The notes: generated by a model not told the origin, from the letters alone. Numbered from the stretch's first letter, positions 39,849 to 51,304 are shown. The stretch: 64,000 nucleotides of DNA from Cryptomeria japonica (GCF_030272615.1 NC_081408.1:606723673-606787672); one strand, 5' to 3'. Numbers and translations are program-made.

Positions 39849-40366
39849 TGATGTTTGTTCCTCCCCTTAGGAAGAAACAAAACCAAAGGTGTATCCATGA
39901 AGTCTCCCCAACCATGAAGGGAAGATGAAGTAAAAATACTCACGATGAAAGGAATCTCTGAAAACCGTTCAAGTGTCCCCATGTCGATGCTGAAAGGTAC
40001 CCCCTTCAAAGGTGGTAAACTATGCCACACTGCTGAAAAAGGCACTCCAAGATCTAGTGGAGATGAATGTAGAACAATATCCAAAGACTCATATGTCTCC
40101 TCAAAAGATAAAGAGACCTCCTCCAAGTGTTGTACAAAAGTATCCACAATCATGTCAACCTCTAAAGATTGATCATGTAGAGAATGCACAAGAGGGTCAG
40201 AGTGATCCATCACAACTATCAAAGAAGGATCATCTTCATCAAAGAGAAGATGAATATCATCAATGGTGTCTCCCAATTCTGCAATGTAGGAGTCCACAAA
40301 CAAATCTGTAATGTCTGTCAAGTAGGCATCCCAATCAACTGAAGCTGGAAGACATGAAATATCCTG
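39815..40366 (-). CDS. Acidic tail frame after in-frame TAG
   Basis: This frame is in the same phase as the Gag-protease frame and is separated from it by one amber codon (gta TAG cag). It continues for about 183 codons (15 before the first Met at 40321, then 168), through the polypurine tract and just into the 3' LTR. It is rich in Asp, Glu, Ser and hydrophobic residues (DEDDPSLIVVMDHSDP, LEEVSLSFEETYESLDI, PPLKGVPFSIDMGTLERF). No pol domain or known fold is recognisable. It is either a readthrough extension or the rest of a former single frame. Together with about 60 acidic residues before the TAG it forms one compositional block. Confidence 0.6.
   Translation of the reverse strand, partial: QDISCLPASVDWDAYLTDITDLFVDSYIAELGDTIDDIHLLFDEDDPSLIVVMDHSDPLVHSLHDQSLEVDMIVDTFVQHLEEVSLSFEETYESLDIVLHSSPLDLGVPFSAVWHSLPPLKGVPFSIDMGTLERFSEIPFIVSIFTSSSLHGWGDFMDTPLVLFLPKGRNKHHGYYYTLLKFT
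39838..39862 (-). other. Polypurine tract region of the copia-type element
   Basis: On minus, 'aaggggaggaacaaaca' lies just upstream of the 3' LTR start, as expected for a plus-strand priming site. Confidence 0.6.
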
Positions 40367-41956
40367 CTATACTGAATCATAAGAAGGCAAAACTATCGCA
40401 CTAGCTGCATCATCAAGTACAATAGGTGGTATGATATCAATAGAAGGAGATGAAATGCAAGGCTCAAGAACAGGGTCACATGTGAGAATCCCCAAGTTCA
40501 AATTCCCAAAGTTCTCCTCAAAATCTGAATCATCAATATAGGAAGAATCCACCTCATCAATAGGACCAAAATCTGAAAAAGAGTACAACTGAGATGCATG
40601 ATCAACCACCCCAGTCGCAATGATAGCTCCACTCTCCAAGTCTCTAATGATAACTGAATCAGGTGTGAATGCCACAATTTTCCTAGTTTCCCCATGTGTG
40701 ATTTGATAGATGGAAAGAAGATTATTTGTCAAGTGGGGTACACACAACATTTCATTGAAGGAGTTATCCCCAATGGCAATGGATCCTTTCCCAATCACTT
40801 CCATGTATGTATGATTGCCCATCAAAATTTGTGGCATGTGGCAAGGCTCAAATATAGAAAACATAGACTGCGAAGATGCCATATGATGAGAAGCCCCTGA
40901 ATCTAGAAGCCATCTCCCTAAATCATGACTTGTAGTAGCACAAAGAGCTTGTCCCTTTCCTTTATCTATCCCAAAAGAGTGATCCTTTCCTTTATCCTTA
41001 GAAGAAGAAGCTGATGTAGACATTCTAGAAGGTAGGTTGTTTCTATTCTTCTCAAGAAGATTCTTCAACTCATCAATATCCTTCTTATAACAATGATGTT
41101 CATCATGTCTTGACTTCTTGCAATATCCACAAAAAAGATTGTCCTTATATGATTTCCTCTTAGGTGAGAATGGTGAATCACATTGTTGTGGAGAGGAAGA
41201 TTGTTCTCCATCTTGTTGTGGTTTAGACTTAGGTTGCTTTTTATTCTTGCCTTTTCCTTGATTACTTTGATTCCCTTTGTTAGCCACCAAAGCTTGTGAC
41301 TTTGAAGATTTGAGAATCCCCATCATGGTCAACTTAGATTGCTCAAGTATCAACATCTCTGTGAATGAATCAAATGAGGGAGAATTGTATGAGGAACCTT
41401 GAGCTAACCTATGGGTGTGAAAGCTAGATACAAAGGCTACATACTCTGAAGGAAGCTTGTCCAACAAGTTATAAACCAATTGAGCATCCTTTTTGTCAAT
41501 TCCACAATCCTTTAGCTTTGCTCTTAGCTCAGTTGCTTTTGTGACATAATCTTGGATTGTATCAAAATCCTTGGGATCCAAATTTGTGAGTTCACTATCA
41601 AGCTTGTAGCCCTTAATCTCATAAACTTGACCATACAATTTCATAAAAATATCCCAAGCCTCTTTAATTGTAGTACACTTATCAATGTGAAAAATGAGGT
41701 CATCTGATACATACTTTCTAAGAGTTCCAAGTGCCATAGCATTCTTAGTAAGCCATTCAATTTGAGCATTAGGATCAGCCTTAGGGTTAGGTGGTGCTGT
41801 AATAGTTTCATTTACATAATGAATGAGTCCTTTTTCCATTAGTTTACTCAACGCCTTAATTTTCCATGATGCATAATTATGAGGAGTTAAAAGTGGAAAT
41901 TTAGGAGAACCCATAGCACCAAAATGAAAAAACACAAGATAGAGAGAGAGACACAA
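40367..41956 (-). CDS. Copia Gag-protease polyprotein (pol-less)
   Basis: 529 codons open without interruption. The likely true start is the second Met at 41914 (MGSPKFPLLTPHNYASWK), which begins in the usual copia Gag manner; the upstream 14 codons look like leader. Residues about 15-210 are the Gag capsid-like region (KEAWDIFMKLYG, DYVTKATELRAKLKDCG, LLDKLPSEYVAFVSSF). A Lys/Gln-rich basic linker follows (about 220-275), then a CCHC knuckle CGYCKKSRHDEHHC (276-289), and an aspartic protease with intact WLLDSGASHHM (349-359) and ...LTNNLLSI. After GVVDHASQLYSF, where copia elements continue into the pre-integrase and integrase, the sequence becomes acidic and unrelated, then stops at TAG. 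Gag and protease may still be made; RT and integrase must come from a relative. Gag is expected to form cytoplasmic particles. Confidence 0.92.
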   Translation of the reverse strand: MCLSLYLVFFHFGAMGSPKFPLLTPHNYASWKIKALSKLMEKGLIHYVNETITAPPNPKADPNAQIEWLTKNAMALGTLRKYVSDDLIFHIDKCTTIKEAWDIFMKLYGQVYEIKGYKLDSELTNLDPKDFDTIQDYVTKATELRAKLKDCGIDKKDAQLVYNLLDKLPSEYVAFVSSFHTHRLAQGSSYNSPSFDSFTEMLILEQSKLTMMGILKSSKSQALVANKGNQSNQGKGKNKKQPKSKPQQDGEQSSSPQQCDSPFSPKRKSYKDNLFCGYCKKSRHDEHHCYKKDIDELKNLLEKNRNNLPSRMSTSASSSKDKGKDHSFGIDKGKGQALCATTSHDLGRWLLDSGASHHMASSQSMFSIFEPCHMPQILMGNHTYMEVIGKGSIAIGDNSFNEMLCVPHLTNNLLSIYQITHGETRKIVAFTPDSVIIRDLESGAIIATGVVDHASQLYSFSDFGPIDEVDSSYIDDSDFEENFGNLNLGILTCDPVLEPCISSPSIDIIPPIVLDDAASAIVLPSYDSV

Positions 41957-42717
41957 TCACACAAGACACCCCCCCAAAATACTCAATCAAGAAATCCCCC
42001 CAAAATGGTGATTTGGCACTTTATACTTAGTGCTTATACAATGGGCCACTTTCAAAACAAGATGAAGTGGACTTCTGATTTTGATTTACAACTTCTCAAA
42101 ATGAGATCTAAGAAAATTCAACAAATATTGCTAGTGATCTAAACTAAGATCCAAGCAAAATGCAAGTACTAAATATGCCAAAAATGGCCAAATACTGAAA
42201 GTACAATTTCTATTTAAAATCATTGCAAACAAATGGTAGATTATGAAAGTAGATGAAAAAATATGCTCTTTCAAAAAAAACGACACCTGAAAAGGAATCC
42301 ATATGAGCCCAAACGAAGCCTCCAAAGTTGTAAAAATCAAGATTTCATGATTTCCAAAAAACCTGTATCCAAAAATTAAAAAACTCCTACACCACTATCC
42401 AGGTCATGAAATTCTACCCCAAAATAAAAAAAATTTCTCTAAAAAATGAGTCCGGATGAGTGAGATATCGCTATTTGAAAATTTCTGGAAAATTTCCGCC
42501 GTAGCGTCAAACTTCAAATGCCTCTAGATTTGGCCTCCGAAGTCTGATTTTGATGAAACAAAAGGAAAAAATGATTTTCTTGGACCTCCTAAATCTAATG
42601 GTAACCTTAGATTTGACCCATCAAGTTTCAATAATAACCTGCAATAGAAAACTCCAAAATACACAACCCCAAATAGCATCAAATTTCTCTCAATTAGCAA
42701 ACCAATGGCACTCTAAT

Positions 42718-42730
42718 GGCTTTGATACCA
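42718..42730 (-). other. Primer-binding site, initiator tRNA-Met type
   Basis: TGGTATCAAAGCC on minus, adjacent to the 5' LTR end, matches the copia consensus TGGTATCAGAGC with one change. Confidence 0.9.
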
Positions 42731-43156
42731 TGTGAGATTTTGCCAAGATCAAGAGGTAATGGAAAGCACAAATAAGAGAGAACAAAATAGATTATAGAAA
42801 TAAATTGTATTCTATCAAGATGAAAAATATGATCAACTGGATCATTAATCATTTGTTACATACAATGAATATGAGCCTGCTTATATAGGCAAGGCTATAT
42901 GGATATGTGAGCACACAAACATGACATGTGGCTCAATAAGAAACAAGGGTAGGTAGGTAGGAGAAATAATATAATAGTCCACATGAGGTGGATCACCCAC
43001 TGAATGTGGAGTGTAACAACAAGATCAACACCGTAAAAGGTGGAAATTCTCCTACACACACTATCCCAATATGGCACAAACACCCAAGTGTCTCATACCC
43101 AAATTACTATGAAATGTATTTTCTAAGTAAACTTAAGTAAGGTGTAATAATATCCA
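42731..43156 (-). repeat. 5' LTR of the copia-type element
   Basis: On minus it begins TGGATATTATTACACC and ends AAATCTCACA, directly before the primer site. TATA box at 42881-42888 (minus). Confidence 0.92.
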
Positions 43157-43407
43157 TGATGAATAATTATTTACACCAACAAAAAGTTTGGTGATTTGAT
43201 TCTTTATTGTATTTACCATAACCAACTCCTTGTTTATCATGTTGTACTGTTATTTTGTCAAGTTGTGTCCTAAGGTTTATCCTATCTATTTGATTTCTTT
43301 TTGAAACCTTAGGAAAGAAGGAATTTTAATTTTAGAGTTGCAAGTATATTAGAAGGGTTGCTTAAAAGAGGAGTGTATCTGTGTTTGATGAAAAGTGATT
43401 TTCCACA

Positions 43408-45155
43408 ATGAGAGGATTTCCAATTCACCATGAACCTATAGACCATAGCCTTATCTTACAGGATCAAGATTGTGAACCTTTGTTCAAAGGATGTGGTTGG
43501 TTTGATTATTTCCTTAAGTTGCATGCTTTTGATGAAGGAGTTTCCCTAGAATTTTCACAGACACTGAAAGATGAGCAAGGAGTGGTCAAAGGGTTAAGAG
43601 TGCCTATTATAGAGTAGATAATTACACAAATCATGTGCTTGCCTATGACTAGAGAACCATTTCCTCATAATAAGGATGCTAGGTCAGCCAAAGCCCAATT
43701 TATAGAGCATGGTGATCCTCCACTGCATGTTTCTCATCAAGCAACAAGGTGGTCATCATTAACACCACTCTGGGCTCATAGGGTAACATTCATCATCATG
43801 TATCTCACTTGTGAGGGTCACCAATCATAGTTGCACTTTGTTCATTTCAATCTCTTGTGCCATTTAAGGCATAGGTAGTTGAATTTTTTTATAAATTTCC
43901 TCTACAACATGTTAAAGCAGATGGATGCCCAAGTACAGAAAGGTAATATTCAGTCTATATCTCACCATTGTTTAACTCATTTGTTACTTGAGAAAACCCT
44001 AGTAAAAACAAACCCTGGGATGCAATGGGTAGATTTTATGGCTATAATTGGATCTCAACTAGTAAGAGAGGTGTCTAGTGTTAAAGGAGCTATAGGAGCT
44101 TCATCCTCCAAAGAGACCAATGCTTCCAATGAAATTTCTTCAAGTGAAGAAGGCAATTTTGGTCAAGATACAAAAGAAATCCCTGTGGCACAACAACCAC
44201 CAGATACTAGGGGTAAAAAGAGGAAACAAACATAGGAGATAATGGTTAAAGAGAAAAAGAAGATCAATCTTTCAAACCCTACTCCAAAGAAGTCTACACC
44301 AAAAGAGCCTTTACTTAAGAAGCAAAAATCTAGGGTATCTAAGTCCCCTACAATAACTCAAGGAGTGAAATCATTTGCTACATCAACAACTCAAACTGAC
44401 TGAAAATATAAGCAAACATTTAAACCTTCTATCACTAAACTCCTACTAGAAGTAGTCATAGACTGAGGACAAAATTCAAGAGCAAAATTGTTGAAGGGGA
44501 AAATATTGTTATTCCAAGCTCATATACAAAGGAGGAAGAGGAAGAAGAAGTTCCTTAAGATGAAGAGGCATCTCGGTTTGAGGACTAACCAAAGGAAGAA
44601 CAAGTAGAAGATATAATAGAAGATATGACATAAAATGTAGCAAGGGATGAGGAAGAGGTTGTAGAAGAAGAAGTATTTGTTCATTCTAGAGAAATCTAGG
44701 TTAACCTGAACATTGAGGATACATATGATAAACAACAACTACCTAACAAGGAAACTTTTGTTGACGAGGAGCATGTTGAATTAGGGTTAGAGAGTTCAGT
44801 AAAGGCAAGATAATAGGTCAATCAAAAGGAGAAAAGAAGAAAGATCATTGTATGTATTCATAACCCACCTTCATTTTCTTGGGCCACAATTTCATTTGAA
44901 TTATGGAAGTTGTTGGAAAATAAAGAAAAGGAGTGGGAAGAAGAAAAAGAGAAGTTAGAGGAAAAATTAAAAGAAAAAGATGCAAAGATAAATAGGATAA
45001 AGGATAGATTAGATAATGCAGCCACTTTGGTGCCACAAATCATTGAATGTAGAGTGCCTCCTAGGGTATATGCCCTTCATTTAAAGGAATTTAATCTCTC
45101 ATATAAGTTGAGTAGGGAATTGTCTAGGTTTGAATTCATCTTCAATGACTCTTGA
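43408..45155 (+). pseudogene. Unknown ORF of the Athila-like element, plus strand
   Basis: After the nested insertion, coding-like sequence continues in one frame from 43408 to about 44235 with a few stops. It reads LFKGCGWFDYFLKLHAFDEG, VVKGLRVPIIE, IMCLPMTREPFP, then a Ser/Glu- and Lys-rich part (KETNASNEISSSEEG, RGKKRKQT). A Glu/Lys-rich coiled-coil-like part follows at 44910-45155 in another frame. Athila elements carry an extra, env-like or unknown ORF at this place. I see no signal peptide or clear membrane segment, so I do not call it env. Probable role unknown. Confidence 0.5.
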
Positions 45156-46202
45156 ATACTTATGAATTCTTATAACACATCATCCCCTCAGCAAAAAAAA
45201 TAATTATGTGAGTTTTATCTCCATAATTATACTACTATTTTTTTAGCCACCCATGTTGTGGTGGCCTGTTCCACATTGGGAGGAACTTCAATATTATGAT
45301 GTGTAATAGGAAAATGCAAGATAAGAAAATATTAAGAAGGATCAAGGATTCTATTGGAGCCCCATTGCAAATGCAAGGGGAGCAACTTCTATGGGATATT
45401 TCAGGTTGATTACTTGGCAAGGAAATCAGAAACGATCTGTTACTGGTGTTGGAGCTCAAAATTGTGGGTAACCCAACCCTAAGAGGATGCCAATCTCTAT
45501 GCTTGAATTAGGTAGTCAATTTTAGCCAGCTTAATGGAATGAAGCTTTTAGGTTACTAACTCCCTACTTCTTTTGGTTTTGCTAGACCAAGGTGGGTATA
45601 CCTTTTCATTGAGTACTTATTTTCTACTGTACTTAAGCAGATTAATGTTTAAAATTCTCCTAAGGTCAATCTCAAATTGGTATGAAAATTGTGATATGAC
45701 TTTCTATCTCTACTCCCACTTCCTACTTCAAAAAAGTTTTGAAAAATAAAAGCATCTTAACTGAAAATCTAAAAATTATGAGATTACAAGAATATATTTT
45801 ATACCAGTGCCTTCTATACCAATTGGGTGCAGAGTCTCATGGATTTCCTTTCTAATATTTTCCTTGTTAGACAACACAACTACCATCCACTGTTAGTTTT
45901 TCCACGCTTAGTGATTCAATTTTACCATGAAAATTATCATATGGACAATTTTAGTCTTTCCTAGAAAGAGGACCATACAATAATCAATCCAAGAATATAA
46001 ATCTTCTCGTTCACACCATACAACAATGTAGTAGTCTAAAAGTGACAGAATAACCACAATGTGCCAAAGAACTTAAACAGTCTTTGATATCTCAGTATTG
46101 AAATAACAAGCTCAAATTAAAAGCATCCACAATACTTCACAACACAATTTAGGATTCAAAAACAACCAATTTGTATATCAATAATTTTTTTATTTTTAAA
46201 GT
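45156..46202. other. Spacer of the Athila-like element
   Basis: No coding or repeat structure recognised between the plus- and minus-strand ORF remnants. Confidence 0.45.
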
Positions 46203-47870
46203 CTATTCTCTTCTTAGATCCTCATGCATATTATCCTCACTATCATTTTCATTATCACTGAGTATTATAGGAGTAGGTTGGGGGGTCAAGTGAGCAAGCA
46301 GTGTTACAATTTGTATGCCTCTTCCTAGAGGCCTCCTTGTATCCATTTCTCTTGGTTGGACACCCTCAATTAATTCATTCAGATGAGAAATTTTCATATT
46401 TGCACGGGCAATGGGATCCTGAATATTTGAACATACATCAAGCATTGAAAAATTATGGTTTTTTCTCCATTCCTCAACCCTAATGACCTTATCATAAGCT
46501 TCTAGTTTTTGAGTGGCTCTATGATTCTTCTAAATTTTGGATCAGATCCTCCTCCTCAAGTGGCACATGTTCGTAAGGGCGAAGCTTTTGTGATTTCTTA
46601 GCAGCATTTACAAATCCTTCAGGATCAAAATTGACCCGAGGCATATCCTAACTTAAACTATAATAGGCCATCTAATCTTCAATGCTGTCATATCGCTTTG
46701 TAGAAGAAATGACAAAACTTCCAAAAAATAAATACCTAGGCAGCAAGGATTGTTTCCCATACTTCTCCAAATGAAAGCTATTTAATTTTGCTAGTTGTCT
46801 CATGATTTCCAAATAAGCAATTATATCTAGTACTATTTTTGGGAGAAATAAAGGAGAACCTTTGAATCCCTACACTCTGATCTTAGTGTAGGTTTTAGGG
46901 CATACCAGTCTCCCCAATTATGGCTAATCAATTTCTACTCATCACTATCCTTTGGCATGAGAAACTCTAGTATTTATGGACTTATTAAAGTGCAATTGTG
47001 AGGATAACCAAGAAGATGACACAAAAGTTTGACAAAATGTTATTCAAAACACAAATACTCGAACCTTTGACATCTATGATACCATTTTACTGTCCACATC
47101 TAAATTGGTTTTCAAATACCTTCTCTATCATATTCATTCACTCTAATACTATCATTCCATATACCCATTATCTCACCAACATAAAACAACATATGCATTA
47201 AACCAGAGTAATTTTTGAAGTGGATCTCACTAGGGTCATTTGTGACTCTTTCCAAGCCATGGTTGATTTGGTCCACAACTAAGGTCACATAGTCAAAAGG
47301 TCAAGCATCATGTGTCTGCACATCAATAGTCAATATCATAGGTGCTACTTCCATTAGAACACTTTCCTCAATTCCCATAATTTGGCATACTGAATAATAA
47401 GTGTATCTGAAATATTCCTAGAACAAATTAACATCATAAGGAGGTTCTTCATTCTTTTCAAACATTCAAAGATTATCTTCATCTTTAGGCCTATGCATAG
47501 GCAACCTCCACCATTGATAGATCTCTTTGATCCTGGAAAAATCATTGGCTAAGAGGGTTTGATCAATATGGTCATCAAGGGTTATATCTAGGTTGAAAAC
47601 TTTCGACGTGTAATCCCTAGTTAGTGGCAGGAGTGGTTGTTCAGTAGCATCATAAATTATTTTGGTTTCGGACTTGTAATTCTTTGCCAAAAATATCATT
47701 AAATCCACACTCAAAAAGACATTAAGCACAACTAGTTTTCCTATGTTAAATGCCCACGAGTTGCATATCAGCTCACGCCTATTCCTTTTTATGTAATGGT
47801 ACAAAAATAACTCATACCCTCTCATAGGCATCCAGACATTGCCTATGTCTTCATGCTTGTCTCGTAGCAT
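46203..47870 (-). pseudogene. Antisense ORF remnant inside the Athila-like element
   Basis: On minus, the best piece (47466-47870) reads MLRDKHEDIGNVWMPMRGYE, then LICNSWAFNIGKLVVLNVFL, YDATEQPLLPLTRDYTSKVF and IYQWWRLPMHRPKDED, about 134 residues. Weaker pieces follow at 47354-47545, about 46900-47230 and 46203-46445. Stops are frequent after 47466. The position between integrase and 3' LTR and the antisense sense recall the antisense ORFs described in some plant gypsy elements. It could also be a separate old insertion. I do not recognise the protein. Confidence 0.45.
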
Positions 47871-48729
47871 TTTTGCTTGGGAAGATCTTCTAAATTTTGG
47901 CCCAAAAATGGGGAATTAATCCATCAAATCTTGGTTAAGGTGTCTTCCTTCTTTTTTATATTTTTTAGGGCTTGGCTCTTGAGGATTTTCTATTTCTGTG
48001 GATTCCTTTTTTTGTTTCTTAACCCTAGGTTTTTTCAAGGTACCTTCCATCTTGTAGAATCAATGAAGCAATCAAAGGAAATCTCTATTCTGGAATGAGT
48101 ACTTACTTGTAATTTGGGAGTAGATTTTGACCTATTGTTTACTTACTTTTCTCTGTATACTCTTGCATACACTTCTTGAATGTCTTGGTGATCTGATTTT
48201 ACCCAATTGACTTCTTAAAATCGTATGAAATGTTGCCTGAGATATAGTTACAGAATGGTCATGGAAGATTTCAATTCAAATTCATGTGATATTGATGTCA
48301 GTTGGTGCACCTTAATATCAAAAAATTTTACCCCCTGCTTTATCGCCACCTAGGTTTTTCAATGTAGCTCCCTGGTTTGATATAACCTTTAATCTATTTT
48401 CCATTTTCTACCACTATACCAAAGTATAAATTCTTATCGGCATAATGAATTTCAACTTCCTTGATAAAACTCCATTTCTGTGTAAGTTAGACTTTCAGTG
48501 TAATGGTTTATGCTTTTCCCGACTCATGTGACTATATCAAAATGGGATAATTTTGGTAACAATCACAACAAGTTACTTCAACAAACCTTTTGGCTCCCCT
48601 TCATGGTCCCACTAGGTTTTTCATTGTAAGAACATATTTTGGTATAACATTCCCAAATTTTGTAGAGCCCTCTTGTTATGCTGAAAGCTTAAGTTTCGGC
48701 ATAAATACTGGCTAATCTTGTAGATGTTT
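47871..48729. other. No recognised feature
   Basis: AT-rich internal sequence with short accidental frames. Confidence 0.45.
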
Positions 48730-50010
48730 ATCTTCTCCCAGTAGTGGGACCCATTGGTCTTTTTGATATAATAACGAACTTCGTGTTGGCTTGATGATGA
48801 TGTTTTGGTGACTTGTTTTATGTTTCCATTGATGACAACTCTGTTTTTATAGTGACATAAGTCTTGTAAGCCAATTGGTAAATCTTAATCGGTAGAGAAG
48901 ATCGTTTAATAGTGAACTGGAACATAGTTTCTCAATCGGTAAACAAGGATTGAGTTGCATTCAAGAAACTGGTACAAGAGATTGACAAAGAGTTGGATGA
49001 TGCAGTTTTATAGGAGTGATGGAGACAAGTATTTGGTGTTATATTCTTGACCGCATTAGCAGATTCAATAGGATGATGGATGATAGTAATTTGATTTACA
49101 GAGAAGGCTATTTGGAAGAACACTTAATCGGTAGTGATAAAGTCACTAAGATCGATAAACTGTTACAGTTTTGCTATTTTTGGTTTGTTATGTCGATGGC
49201 CAACATAAGTTTGGTGTGTAATGTAAATTTGTCTAGATTCATTGAACCTAGGAAAATGTTCCAAGGTTATGAGCTGACTAAGTTGATGTCTATAAAAAGT
49301 GTGATGAGTTATGAATGCATGTATGAGATCGAAGGCGAATATTGAGATTTTGATTGTGCAGTGATTGGTGAAGCTCTGTATTGATGTATTGTTGAAGATC
49401 TAGAGGAACTGAAGTGGATCTCATTAGACACATAAATGTTATATGAAGATCATTGAACTATTGTTATCCTAACAGTTACAACAACAAAATCACTTAACCA
49501 GGTAGGTCCTGATAGGCCTTAATCTGTAAATCCCCTAACAGGGTAGCTCAATATCTGAGTTTAAATCCTCTTGCAAGGTTGCTCCTAACAGGGCAAATAT
49601 CCTAACAGGGCTCATCATAGCAAATCTCTTCACCGGGTGACTCCTAATAGGGTCTTCTCCTAACAGGGCATATTTGTAAAACCTTAACTAGTCAGAGGTT
49701 TCTATTCTGTAGATAGTGAATCTTGTGGGTACTAACTCCCACCATGGTTTTTCCCTTTTGAGTTTCCATGTATAAATCATTGTGTTATGGTTGGCATGTT
49801 TTATGTAGTGTTTTCTTATGTGATTATTTTCCTTGCATGCCTATTGATTTTAAAGTTGTTAAGAGGTGTAATCAGATTCTTAAAGTTTTTGCTTGGACTG
49901 ATTCACCCCCCCTCTCAGTGTCTTATAAATTTATCACTTCGATGTAGTAATTTTATACTTTGTAGAGCTTGTTTGTTATACCAAAAACTAGCAGCTTAGG
50001 TGAAACAAAT
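48730..50010 (+). repeat. Copia-like LTR fragment or solo LTR
   Basis: Between 49500 and 49660 the words 'cctaacaggg' and 'cctaataggg' recur five or six times. Then come 'actcccaccatggtttttccc' (about 49735) and 'gattcaccccccctctcagtg' (about 49900). This order is familiar from the 3' part of plant copia LTRs and the sequence just after them. I could not fix the ends or a target duplication. Confidence 0.4.
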
Positions 50011-50367
50011 GGAGAGTCTTTCTAATGTTTCTTGATTCTTTTAGGTTTATATCGTCAGTATAGACCATATATTCTATCCTGATAAGTCTTTTTTTTGTTG
50101 TAACTTGTGCTTTTGGTATAGTCTCGTTATGTTAAGAAGGAGTGTTATCTTATGTTGATATCTGACTTTTCATTGTGATTAAGAAAGGATCACACTAATA
50201 AAGGGTTTATCGATGTAACTTAACTACTTTGTTATTCATTTATTTCATTAATGAACCTATAGCAATAATGATCAAATAAACAATCCTTCTGAAGCCAATG
50301 TTTGTAGGAAAGTACTAAATAAGACTTTAGAGGAGAATTTCTTGCTTAGTCAAATACAAAACCTTCA

Positions 50368-50378
50368 CTTGGGGGGAG
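50368..50378 (+). other. Polypurine tract of the Athila-like element
   Basis: 'cttggggggag' directly before the 3' LTR start TGATGAGTC at 50379. Confidence 0.85.
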
Positions 50379-51304
50379 TGATGAGTCTTAGATTTCATCT
50401 TTTATTGCAAACATTTTATGGTGTTTAAGACCTTTATATATTTGCTCTTAGGGTTATATGTTATGCTTCAATGTCCCTTTTTGAGTCTATATGTTGAATA
50501 TGTTGTCCTTGTTTCAAGACCTTTGTAGTGATGCTATAGTAAGCTTTATGAATGTAATATAGATATAAATTTATCTTTGAATGATGATAAATGTTACATT
50601 GTATAATCATGAATGTGCTAGATGTCTTTGTGCTAACATTGGTGATACAGTCACATGTATGGAATCCTACATTGAATTAGGACTTAAATACCATCAGCAG
50701 CATGGCAGTATTTTGAGTAGGATTGAACAACGAGGCAAGAAAAGGTCAAAATTCTTACAACTTGGCTACCGGTTGTTCGAGTTATTGAAGAAGCCTTCAA
50801 GAACATTCATGAAATATTAATGTCTCTTATTAATAATCATGTTTGATGTTACAAAAAATCTAGGGAAAGATGCAAAGTGTTCAAGGTCGGAACATAGTCC
50901 TATTCTTTTCAACTTTCTTAGACAATATTTTAAATAAAGCCTCCTCCTACATGCTAGGAGTGGAGCAGTTGTTTTGAAAAACTGTTAAGATGACAATTAT
51001 TATATAATCCTCTTCAACATTCTAAATAAATTTAGTTACTATTATGATATCAATTTTTGTACTATTGAGCTAATTCTAAGAATAAAGAAGCAAACTTTCC
51101 ATTTTGAGCAGTATATGGTGTTGTTATGATTATGAGATCTTTGTAATTAATTTTTGTTGTAGCTTGTAGTCCAGAAGACTCACTCAAGGAGGCCCACTTG
51201 GTGAGGATTCTATATATTTATTTTATGCATTTTACTTCTTAAATTTATTCTAATTATGTTATGGTAAATTGCTCACTGTCTGCTCTTGCAACCAATGGAC
51301 TATA
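50379..51304 (+). repeat. Athila-like 3' LTR, interrupted
   Basis: Aligns with 31986-about 32915. It stops after 'gactata', exactly where the next LTR (TGTAGTGTCC) begins. The 5' LTR continues past this word for about 345 bp more, so the remainder should lie beyond the window. Confidence 0.88.

Larger units (their letters stand above)
39406..43156 (-). mobile_element. Non-autonomous copia element with Gag-protease only (TR-GAG-like)
   Basis: Two near-identical LTRs (39406-39848 and 42731-43156) flank about 2.9 kb. On minus the order is 5' LTR, copia primer site TGGTATCAAAGCC, leader, Gag-protease frame, an acidic tail frame, polypurine tract, 3' LTR. There is no integrase, RT or RNase H. Over about 426 aligned LTR bases I count about 11 substitutions plus one 17-bp indel, so it is much younger than its host element (LTRs differ by about 1 in 9). 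From the literature, terminal-repeat elements encoding only Gag are known in plants; one also keeping a protease and adding a tail is less usual. I found no matching target duplication (aaaag on the left, tgatg on the right). Confidence 0.9.
31986..51304 (+). mobile_element. Athila-like Ty3/gypsy element with nested insertions
   Basis: 5' LTR 31986-about 33262; tRNA-Asp-type primer site 33267-33284; gag, protease, RT, RNase H and integrase (33412-38900); unknown ORF remnants (43408-47870); polypurine tract 50368-50378; 3' LTR from 50379, cut at 51304 by another LTR. The LTR starts match exactly (TGATGAGTCTTAG) with unrelated flanks. In the first 290 bp I count about 32 differences between the LTRs, so the element is old. 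RT wording and the tRNA-Asp-like primer site fit the Athila lineage, whose members also carry extra coding sequence between integrase and the 3' LTR. All coding parts are broken. The span includes a copia-type element (39406-43156) and probably a further LTR (about 48730-50010). Confidence 0.88.

Noticed and set aside
39945-40311. Plus-strand frames opposite the acidic tail
   Set aside because: They are shadows of the minus-strand frame of the copia-type element.
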